NCBI GenBank assembly: GCA_024763295.1
Contig: JANTFU010000153.1
Coordinates: 1 to 5,927 of the forward strand
Direction of reading: 5' to 3'
Source: Anaerolineales bacterium
GTDB taxonomy: Bacteria; Chloroflexota; Anaerolineae; Anaerolineales; Villigracilaceae
Length of the DNA stretch: 5,927 nucleotides
Part shown: positions 1 to 5,301 of the stretch, in pieces
Layout of the letters: each line of letters opens with the position of its first letter
How positions within the stretch are numbered: position 1 is the stretch's first letter
The notes under the pieces: model-generated
Database searches by the model: none
The model's input: only the letters and a program-made list of their open reading frames with translations
What the model was told of the DNA's origin: nothing
Position numbers and translations under genes: made by a program

Positions 1-465
1 GATGGGGAATTGGTCAATGAAACGGTCGCGCAATCCTTGCCGCTGCTTTCGCCTTATGTAATGAAGGAACTCAATCATCGCATTGAGAAAGTGCAATATA
101 AACCCGGTGAAACCATCATCCGTAAAGGTGAGCGTGGCGATACCTTCTATATGATCGCAAAAGGCAAAGTTGATGTGATCTTGCAGGGGCGGCTGCGTAA
201 AGATACGACAATCTCGCAGTTAGGAAAAAACGACTTTTTCGGTGAGATGGAATTGTTGCGCGGTGGCAAGTCGATTGCCAGCGTGCGCGCTGCCGAAGGT
301 GAGCCGGTTGAGCTTTTGGCGATGACGCGCGAAAATTTCAAATGGCTGATGGACGAATCTCCGCTGACGGCAGATGCCATTAGCAATATCGTGCAGAAGC
401 GGCTCGAAGAGCATAAGCTGGGCGATCGGCGGAAGCGGAAGAAGAAAGAAACGAGTGATGAGTGA
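1..465 (+). CDS. C-terminal part of a protein with a cyclic-nucleotide-binding-like domain, probably an ABC ATPase fusion (5' truncated by window edge)
   Basis: The frame is open from base 1 to the TGA at 463-465, giving 154 visible residues. A TTG at 10 has no Shine-Dalgarno sequence in view, so the true start is probably upstream and outside the window. The entering residues, DGELV, match the usual final strand of MacB/LolD-type ABC ATPases, and the next genes encode a matching permease and adaptor. I infer an ATPase with a cNMP domain at its C-terminus. The visible cNMP beta-roll has YKPGETIIRKGERGD, then FYMIAKGKVDV, then the phosphate-binding-cassette region FFGEMELLRGGKSIASV (235-285), followed by C-helix-like segments. 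The cassette keeps Gly-Glu, but the CRP-family arginine position is serine (codon 271-273), so canonical cAMP or cGMP binding is doubtful. The tail is very basic (DRRKRKKK) and no helix-turn-helix follows. The cNMP fold is fairly certain; the ATPase fusion is inference. Confidence 0.85.
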   Translation, partial: DGELVNETVAQSLPLLSPYVMKELNHRIEKVQYKPGETIIRKGERGDTFYMIAKGKVDVILQGRLRKDTTISQLGKNDFFGEMELLRGGKSIASVRAAEGEPVELLAMTRENFKWLMDESPLTADAISNIVQKRLEEHKLGDRRKRKKKETSDE

Positions 466-472
466 GAAACGA

Positions 473-589
473 CAGTCCCTGAGCGGAGCATCGAACGATA
501 GAGAGATGCGCAGTCGAAGGGCGGGTTTTCTGGTAGCGCCGTCCTTCGACTATGTTCCTCCCGCTGGTCGTCACTCCGCTCAGGAACTG
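473..589. repeat. Long imperfect palindromic intergenic repeat, copy 1
   Basis: The left arm is 473-520 and the right arm 543-589, around a 22-base centre. Each arm, read inward, has two conserved blocks: CAGTYCCTGAGCGGAG at the outer end and AGTCGAAGG at the inner end, with a variable stretch of about 22 bases between. The left arm also holds a small GCATC/GATGC inverted pair (488-492 and 505-509). It starts 7 bases after the upstream stop codon and ends 31 bases before the permease ATG. No T-tract follows, so it does not look like a terminator. A second copy with the same architecture is at 3065-3179. It resembles REP or MITE-like non-coding elements; mobility is not shown. Confidence 0.85.
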
Positions 590-610
590 GATTCCTTTAG
601 AAAATAAAAC

Positions 611-614
611 GGAG
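611..614 (+). promoter_or_regulatory. Ribosome binding site fixing the permease start at 621
   Basis: GGAG lies 6 bases before the ATG at 621. The alternative in-frame ATG at 552 sits inside the palindromic repeat, lacks a Shine-Dalgarno sequence, and would add 23 residues of repeat-derived sequence ahead of a normal basic permease N-terminus. Confidence 0.75.
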
Positions 615-620
615 CACGTT

Positions 621-3059
621 ATGCGCCCACGTTGGCGAAAAGTACTTTCAGACTTAATAGATAACAGAGCACGCACCCTGTTAGTGGTGCTGTCTATTGC
701 GGTTGGTGTTTTTGCGATCGGCGTACTCGTCGGCACTTATCTGATTATTCAATCGGATATGAGCGTCACCTACGCTGCCAATCACCCCGCGAATATCGAA
801 CTGCGTATGGATGAGTTCGATGAAGATTTCCTGAACACGCTAGGCAATGTCGATGGCGTAGAAGATGCCGAGGGACGTTGGGTTTTTAGCACGCGCGTCC
901 GACCGCTTGGCAGTGACGAGTGGACTTCCTTGAATGTCATCACAATCGATGATTTTGAAGACAATACCATCAATTTGCTGGTGCCGGTGAGCGGTGCGAC
1001 CATTCCTGAAAAGAACCAGATATTGCTTCAAAAAGAAATTCTGGATGATTTCAACGTCGCGCCCGGGGATACGCTCGAATTTCAGCTTTCTGACCAGAGC
1101 ATCAAAACCATTTATGTGGCGGGCATCGTCGCCGACTCGTCGACCGATGCGATTGACTTTCTTGCACCGGCTTTGGGCTATATCACCCCGAATACGCTGC
1201 GCCTTTTCAACGAGCCGGATGAAGGCAAATACAATCGTTTTTATGCCACCGTTGAAGAGGGCAAAGATGATGATGCGCACATCGTCGATGTTTTGGCAGA
1301 CGTAAAAGCCAAAGCTGAAAAGAACGACTATATTGTCTATCGCACCTTCCACGCGCTAACCCATAAACATCCGATGGCATCCACCATCAATGCCGTGATG
1401 GGCATTTTGTTCGCGCTGGGCATTTTGATTCTCTTCCTCTCCAGTTCGCTGATTGCGAATACACTCAGCGCCTTGTTGAAGCAACATTTGCGCCATATCG
1501 GTGTGATGAAGTTGATTGGTGGACGCGACGATTTGATTCTGAAGATGTACATCGTGCTCCTGCTTGCCTTTGGCTTGCTCTCGTTAGTGATTGCTGTGCC
1601 GCTCGGCGGGCAGGGTGCCTACGCCCTCTCCAAATTCATCGGCGATAAGATTGGCTTTGAACTGCTCGGCTATCGCATTATGCCGCTGGCGTTAATCGTA
1701 CAAGTGGCGGTCGGAATTTTGGTTCCGTTAATTGCCGGGTTGCTGCCCGTTATTAAGGGGTCACGGGTAACGGTACAAAAAGCGCTCAGCGGGGATCTCG
1801 CCCGTGAAGCCGGTGACCCAGCCAAAGCAGGTGCGGAGCGCGAATCCGCTGAAGAGACGTTCCAAATTCGGGCTGCCAGCGCACTGGCAGATCGCGGCAT
1901 CCGCATTCCGCGTCCGCTTTTGGTTTCGTTGCGCAATACCTTCCGACAGCGCAATCGTTTGATTTTGACGCTCTTTACCTTATTAATGGGCGGCGCAATT
2001 TTCATTTCGGTTTTCAATGTGCGCACCTCCTTGCGCGAATATATCCATGTGGTTGGAAATTATTTCTTGGCAGATGTGACGATGAGTTTTGATAAGCTCT
2101 ATCGCATCAGCGAAGTGGAGCAATTTGCGATGAGCGACCCGCGCGTGGTCGGCGTGGAAGGTTGGGCGTTTGCCTCGGCGGAAATTTTGCACGACGACGA
2201 GACGGTTGCCGATAATGTCGATATCCTTGCGCCGCCTGCCGAAAGTCCTTTAGTTAGTCCGTTGTTGGTGGAGGGACGTTGGATTCGCGCGGACGATGTG
2301 CGTAAGTTGGCGATTAGCGAAAGTGTGTATGACAGTTACCCGGATTTGAAGGCGGGCGATTTTATCCCGCTGAAAATCAACGGGCGCGAAGAGCAATGGC
2401 AGGTAGTGGGTATTTTTAAATTTGTCGGCATGGAAGGCACAATTGCGTACGCGCCGTATGAATATATTGCCAGAGAAACCGATGTTGTCAATCAGTCGGC
2501 ATCTTTCCGGATTGTCAGTGCAGTGCATGACCGCGAAACGCAGGCTTCTTTGGCAAAGGATTTAGACCAGTTTTTCCGCGATAACGGTTTTCAGGTCAAT
2601 GAAGCTTCGCCGGGACTGACGATGCTGGACGAAGCCTCCGAGAGCATTGATATTTTGATTACCTTCCTGCTAATCATGGCGGTACTGACAGCCGTTGTCG
2701 GCGCAATGGGTTTGGCGGGCACGATGAGTATGAATGTGCTCGAACGCACGCGCGAGATCGGTATTATGCGCGCTATCGGCGCAACCGATTCTGAGATTAT
2801 TAAAATGGTATTGGTCGAGGGATTTTTGATTGGACTGATTTCTTTCGTGCTCAGTATTATTGTCGCGGTGCCCTTTACTTATTTGCTTTCGGGCATCGTC
2901 AGCCGGGCAACTTTTGAAACACCCATCGCGGTGGTCTTTACTCCTGTGGGATACGCGATCTGGTTTGGTTTGGTGTTGATTCTTTCCGTTTTAGCGAGTG
3001 TGATCCCGGCGCGAAACGCCGCACGCCTCACGATTCGGGAGGTGCTTTCTTATGAGTAA
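621..3059 (+). CDS. ABC transporter permease, duplicated FtsX/MacB-type (812 aa)
   Basis: Integral membrane subunit of a type VII (MacB/LolCDE-like) ABC system. These systems usually drive conformational work on extracytoplasmic substrates (peptides, lipoproteins, lipids, drugs) rather than transport through a central channel. The protein has two FtsX modules and about eight predicted membrane segments. Module 1: TM1 about 19-43, a large outer domain about 45-250 of MacB_PCD type, then TMs about 257-284, 309-332 and 353-378. A polar linker spans about 385-432. Module 2: TM5 about 447-467, outer domain about 468-673, TMs about 676-700, 726-755 and 776-797. The ATPase-coupling motif is clear after TM6 as ERTREIGIMRAIGA, with a weaker equivalent HIGVMKLIGG in module 1. 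Length and doubling fit the roughly 800-residue fused permeases of this family. The start at 621 is chosen for its GGAG. It lies between the presumed ATPase gene and an adaptor gene. The substrate cannot be deduced. Confidence 0.93.
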   Translation: MRPRWRKVLSDLIDNRARTLLVVLSIAVGVFAIGVLVGTYLIIQSDMSVTYAANHPANIELRMDEFDEDFLNTLGNVDGVEDAEGRWVFSTRVRPLGSDEWTSLNVITIDDFEDNTINLLVPVSGATIPEKNQILLQKEILDDFNVAPGDTLEFQLSDQSIKTIYVAGIVADSSTDAIDFLAPALGYITPNTLRLFNEPDEGKYNRFYATVEEGKDDDAHIVDVLADVKAKAEKNDYIVYRTFHALTHKHPMASTINAVMGILFALGILILFLSSSLIANTLSALLKQHLRHIGVMKLIGGRDDLILKMYIVLLLAFGLLSLVIAVPLGGQGAYALSKFIGDKIGFELLGYRIMPLALIVQVAVGILVPLIAGLLPVIKGSRVTVQKALSGDLAREAGDPAKAGAERESAEETFQIRAASALADRGIRIPRPLLVSLRNTFRQRNRLILTLFTLLMGGAIFISVFNVRTSLREYIHVVGNYFLADVTMSFDKLYRISEVEQFAMSDPRVVGVEGWAFASAEILHDDETVADNVDILAPPAESPLVSPLLVEGRWIRADDVRKLAISESVYDSYPDLKAGDFIPLKINGREEQWQVVGIFKFVGMEGTIAYAPYEYIARETDVVNQSASFRIVSAVHDRETQASLAKDLDQFFRDNGFQVNEASPGLTMLDEASESIDILITFLLIMAVLTAVVGAMGLAGTMSMNVLERTREIGIMRAIGATDSEIIKMVLVEGFLIGLISFVLSIIVAVPFTYLLSGIVSRATFETPIAVVFTPVGYAIWFGLVLILSVLASVIPARNAARLTIREVLSYE

Positions 3060-3064
3060 ATATC

Positions 3065-3179
3065 CAGTCTCTGAGCGGAGCATTGAACGATAGTGAGATG
3101 CGTAGTCGAAGAGTGGTGTTTGCACAACCCGTCCTTCGACTGCGCTCATCGCTACGCGATGCCCTCCGCTCAGGAACTG
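3065..3179. repeat. Long imperfect palindromic intergenic repeat, copy 2
   Basis: The left arm is 3065-3112 and the right arm 3133-3179, around a 20-base centre. The left arm matches that of copy 1 at 43 of 48 positions. The right arm keeps the same 16-base outer and 9-base inner blocks as copy 1, but its middle is different and contains its own hairpin, CATCGC-TAC-GCGATG (3148-3162). Orientation is the same as copy 1. It begins 5 bases after the permease stop codon and ends 46 bases before the adaptor start. No T-tract follows. It may fold as a long stem or cruciform in the transcript between the second and third genes. Confidence 0.87.
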
Positions 3180-3213
3180 ACAAATAGTTATGTTGTAAAC
3201 GTGACCTACGAAA

Positions 3214-3220
3214 AAGGAAA
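3214..3220 (+). promoter_or_regulatory. Ribosome binding site of the adaptor gene
   Basis: AAGGAAA lies 5 bases before the ATG at 3226, with AAGG 8 bases away. It supports this start, which also places a perfect lipoprotein signal at the N-terminus. Confidence 0.7.
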
Positions 3221-3225
3221 CCAAA

Positions 3226-4383
3226 ATGAAAATTAAAAAACTTCTTTTTATACTTGTCATCTTTTCCCTGCTGCTAAGTGCTTGCGGGGCAAAAGAAACC
3301 CCCACGCCCGAAATGTCGACGACGCCGCTCACGCTCGATGAAGTCGTTGCCGAAGGTAAGATTTTACCGGTTCGTAATGTCATGCTGAGCTTCTCCGCGA
3401 TGGGGACGGTTGACGAAATCCTTGTCGAAGAAGGCGAAAGCGTCACGAAAGATCAGGTCATCATTCGGCTAGCAGACCGCGAGCAAGCAGAAGCCGCCCT
3501 GCGCGCAGCAGAACTCGCCCTGACCAATGCCCAGCAAGCCTACGACGATTTCGTCCGCACCGGCAGTTTAGCGGTTGCCGATGCCTGGCAAGCCTATATG
3601 GATGCCCAAACTGCACGCGCTGAAGCCGAGCGCAAATGGGAAGCTGTGGATGTCGATGCGCTTGAAGATGAGATTGATGACGCCCAAGCCGAAGTCAACG
3701 ACCGACAGGACGATCTCGATACCGCGCTCGAAGATGCAGAAAAATATGCCGATCTCGATGCAGACAACACCAAACGCAAAGATGCCGAAGATGATGTCAA
3801 AGCCGCGCAGGATGACTTAAACGAAGCCATTCGTAAGCTGGAAGAAATCCAGCAGGAATTGGATGGTCCGCGGGCAGCGCTGGATGCAGCCCTCGCAGCC
3901 GAAGCCGAAGCCAAACGAGATTACGAATCGCGCGCGGACGATGGGCTTGATCCCGATCAAAAGGCTTTGCTCGAAGCCCAATTAGCGAACGCCAAAGCGC
4001 AAGTGGACGCAGCCCAGAGCGCCCTCGACGGTTACGACCTGAAAGCGCCCTTCGATGGCACCATCACCGACATCAACGTCGAAGTTGGACAGTTGGTCGG
4101 CGGCGAGCTGCCTGCCGCGCAAATTGCCGATTTGAGTAAGTTCCATGTTGAGACCAGTGACCTGACCGAGTTGGAAGTGGTTAAAGTTCACGAGGGACAG
4201 CATGTAGAGATTGTGCCCGACGCCCTGCCAGACGTGGTACTCGATGGCATTGTGGAGCGTGTTTCAGAATCGTTCCGTACACAGGCTGGCGATGTGGTCT
4301 ATACGGTTGTTATCCGCTTGGATGATGATGACCCCGCACTGCGTTGGGGAATGACGGTGGAAGTGTCGTTTATCAACGAATAA
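3226..4383 (+). CDS. HlyD/MacA-family membrane fusion (adaptor) lipoprotein
   Basis: Extracytoplasmic adaptor of a tripartite ABC system, 385 residues. The N-terminus is a lipoprotein signal: basic MKIKK, a hydrophobic core, and lipobox LSAC with the lipidated cysteine at 20. A Thr/Pro linker follows. Residues about 40-85 form the first half of a barrel-sandwich (lipoyl-like) domain, including GTVDEILVEEGESVTKDQV. Residues about 85-265 are an Ala/Asp/Glu/Gln-rich, strongly acidic coiled-coil hairpin, longer than I would expect for a MacA-type adaptor. The second lipoyl half starts with the signature LKAPFDGTI (272-280), followed by a beta-barrel domain and a C-terminal section ending GMTVEVSFINE, typical of the family. 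It lies 166 bases after the permease gene and is followed by a terminator, so it is probably the last gene of the operon. No TolC-like gene is in view. Anchoring by lipid on the outer face of the cytoplasmic membrane would suit a monoderm cell. The family call is firm; the substrate is unknown. Confidence 0.92.
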   Translation: MKIKKLLFILVIFSLLLSACGAKETPTPEMSTTPLTLDEVVAEGKILPVRNVMLSFSAMGTVDEILVEEGESVTKDQVIIRLADREQAEAALRAAELALTNAQQAYDDFVRTGSLAVADAWQAYMDAQTARAEAERKWEAVDVDALEDEIDDAQAEVNDRQDDLDTALEDAEKYADLDADNTKRKDAEDDVKAAQDDLNEAIRKLEEIQQELDGPRAALDAALAAEAEAKRDYESRADDGLDPDQKALLEAQLANAKAQVDAAQSALDGYDLKAPFDGTITDINVEVGQLVGGELPAAQIADLSKFHVETSDLTELEVVKVHEGQHVEIVPDALPDVVLDGIVERVSESFRTQAGDVVYTVVIRLDDDDPALRWGMTVEVSFINE

Positions 4384-4396
4384 TTTTGTGTGAAAC

Positions 4397-4414
4397 GCCG
4401 CCGAGGACGGCGGC
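4397..4414 (+). other. GC-rich stem-loop just after the adaptor gene
   Basis: A perfect 7-bp stem, GCCGCCG / CGGCGGC, closes an AGGA tetraloop 13 bases after the TAA. No T-run follows, so alone it is not a canonical terminator. It may protect the operon's 3' end or assist the terminator just downstream. Confidence 0.55.
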
Positions 4415-4429
4415 TAGAGCTATTCAATG

Positions 4430-4468
4430 TGCCTCGTTCCATGTTGGGGGCGGGGCATTTTTCTTTTT
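4430..4468 (+). terminator. Rho-independent terminator of the ABC exporter operon
   Basis: The arm at 4430-4440 (TGCCTCGTTCC) pairs with 4447-4457 (GGGGCGGGGCA) over 11 positions, counting G-U pairs as allowed, around a six-base loop. A T-rich tract (TTTTTCTTTTT, 4458-4468) follows directly. Position and form fit the end of the three-gene transcript. Confidence 0.8.
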
Positions 4469-4523
4469 AACGGGAACAAGTTGAAAGAGGCGCGAGGCGG
4501 TTTTAATCCTATAAAAACCGTAG

Positions 4524-4552
4524 TTGCTGATGGGTTTTAGTTATGCTACACT
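4524..4552 (+). promoter_or_regulatory. Predicted sigma-70-type promoter for the stand-alone cNMP-domain gene
   Basis: A TTGCTG -35 (4524-4529) and TACACT -10 (4547-4552) are separated by 17 bases, with an extended -10 TGC at 4544-4546. The transcript would start near 4559. It lies downstream of the operon terminator, which supports separate transcription of the next gene. A 7-bp inverted repeat (4498-4504 / 4514-4520) sits just upstream of the -35. Confidence 0.55.
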
Positions 4553-4578
4553 ACGGGTCGTCAATCTATGTCTCTTGT

Positions 4579-4583
4579 GAGGA
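4579..4583 (+). promoter_or_regulatory. Ribosome binding site deciding the start at 4589
   Basis: GAGGA lies 5 bases before the ATG at 4589. The in-frame ATG at 4568 has no comparable site and would lie only about 9 bases from the predicted transcript start, so 4589 is preferred. Confidence 0.6.
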
Positions 4584-4588
4584 AAATT

Positions 4589-5077
4589 ATGGCTTCTTTC
4601 ATTAGTACGCTCAAGCAAAGCGATATTTTTTATCAGTTTACGCCCACTCAACTTGAGTTGGTAGCGAATTTATGTGAAGAACTGGTTTTCTCGAAGGGGG
4701 AGACTATTTTTGAAGAAAATAGCAGCAGCAAGGAGTTGTATGTGATTGCAGATGGGGAGGTGAAAATCTTAATCAACTCCGGTGGTGAGAAGAAAGGCTC
4801 GCCGGTGGCAACGCTGCGACGAGGGCAGTCTTTTGGGGAGGTGGCACTGGTGGATGAGGGGCTGCGCTCTGCTTCTGCCCGATCAGCGCAGAAGGATACG
4901 CGTTTGCTGGTGATTCCACGCGACCGCCTGCTAATGTTATGTGAAACGTATCCGCAATTGGGCTATCGTTTGATGTATAACCTGGCGGCAGATTTGGCGA
5001 TGAAGATTAGAAATACGGATTTACGCATTCGCGATCAGGTTTTGTATACGCCGCCCAAAGAGGTAAAAAAAGCGTAA
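4589..5077 (+). CDS. Stand-alone cyclic-nucleotide-binding-domain protein (162 aa)
   Basis: Probable small cytoplasmic sensor. The Crp/cNMP beta-roll fills most of the protein: FSKGETIFEENS, then LYVIADGEVKI, then the phosphate-binding cassette FGEVALVDEGLRSASA. The cassette has Glu84 and Arg93, in the positions that bind ribose and phosphate in CRP-family proteins, so real nucleotide binding is plausible. A helical tail (about 115-150) follows and the chain ends KEVKKA. There is no helix-turn-helix, GGDEF, kinase or membrane segment, so any output must go through a partner or oligomerisation. CRP-type regulators are usually over 200 residues; this one lacks their DNA-binding domain, and no frameshifted remnant was noticed downstream. 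A possible longer form from 4568 would add seven residues. It has its own predicted promoter and sits between the exporter operon and a solute-binding-protein gene; no partner is proven. A second cNMP-like domain, in a possible ATPase fusion, ends at 465. Confidence 0.85.
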   Translation: MASFISTLKQSDIFYQFTPTQLELVANLCEELVFSKGETIFEENSSSKELYVIADGEVKILINSGGEKKGSPVATLRRGQSFGEVALVDEGLRSASARSAQKDTRLLVIPRDRLLMLCETYPQLGYRLMYNLAADLAMKIRNTDLRIRDQVLYTPPKEVKKA

Positions 5078-5093
5078 AAACTTTTGTACGCCC

Positions 5094-5122
5094 TTGATTC
5101 TTCAGTTATAAAATTGTAGGAT
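5094..5122 (+). promoter_or_regulatory. Candidate promoter for the substrate-binding-protein gene
   Basis: TTGATT (5094-5099) and TAGGAT (5117-5122) are spaced by 17 bases. A second candidate, TTGATT (5153-5158) with TTTAAT (5177-5182) and an 18-base spacer, lies nearer the gene in a very AT-rich stretch. Either would leave a 5' leader of roughly 110-170 bases. Which one is used cannot be decided from sequence. Confidence 0.4.
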
Positions 5123-5188
5123 TGCTACTCAAAGGATGCCTATTGTATCTTTTTGATTTTCTCAGTGTTCTTGTAATTTAATATCTAT

Positions 5189-5207
5189 CCTTTCTGTAAA
5201 GGAGGTG
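5189..5207 (+). promoter_or_regulatory. Shine-Dalgarno-like element in the leader, with no start codon at proper distance
   Basis: AAAGGAGGTG (5198-5207) is a near-ideal ribosome binding sequence, but no ATG, GTG or TTG lies 5-9 bases after GGAGG. The preceding CCTTT (5189-5193) pairs with AAAGG (5198-5202) across a CTGT loop and could mask it. Function unknown. Confidence 0.4.
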
Positions 5208-5258
5208 GTGGCGACATATCAGGCTTTGGCTTTGTCAGCCGTATCGCTTTTCCCGTTT

Positions 5259-5270
5259 GTGGAATTCCAC
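5259..5270. promoter_or_regulatory. Perfect 12-bp palindrome in the leader
   Basis: GTGGAATTCCAC is fully self-complementary and ends 31 bases before the start codon at 5302. It could be a small operator or a short RNA hairpin (4-bp stem, AATT loop). No known regulator site is recognised. Confidence 0.3.
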
Positions 5271-5285
5271 TTTATACAACTCTTT

Positions 5286-5293
5286 AAGAGGAG
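5286..5293 (+). promoter_or_regulatory. Ribosome binding site of the substrate-binding-protein gene
   Basis: AAGAGGAG lies 8 bases before the ATG at 5302. It is strong and purine-rich and fixes this start, which gives a proper lipoprotein signal. Confidence 0.75.
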
Positions 5294-5301
5294 AAGAAAA
5301 T

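Noticed and set aside
473..589. Repeat copy 1 as a transcription terminator
   Set aside because: No T-run follows the right arm, and the genes on either side look like one operon.
840..1352. Minus-strand open frame of 170 codons inside the permease gene
   Set aside because: It is fully antisense to a well-supported coding region and has no recognisable domain or ribosome binding site; it is a shadow of the real frame.
473..3179. The two repeats as part of a CRISPR array or a composite transposon around the permease
   Set aside because: There are only two copies 2.5 kb apart with no spacers, the gene between them is a transporter subunit that fits its neighbours, and no transposase or target-site duplication was seen.
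2991..3446. Minus-strand open frame of 151 codons across repeat copy 2
   Set aside because: It overlaps the ends of two real genes and the palindromic repeat, and its predicted protein shows no family features.
4524..4547. TATGCT (4542-4547) as the -10 for the gene at 4589
   Set aside because: It is only 12 bases from the TTGCTG -35. TACACT has 17-base spacing and a TGC extension, so it is preferred.
4589..5077. CRP/FNR-type transcription factor
   Set aside because: The protein ends shortly after the cNMP domain and its helical tail; there is no helix-turn-helix in it, nor any noticed in the bases just downstream.
5072..5091. Hairpin GCGTA / TACGC over the stop codon of the gene at 4589 as a terminator
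   Set aside because: The stem is short with a bulged G, and no T-tract follows, so it is too weak to call.
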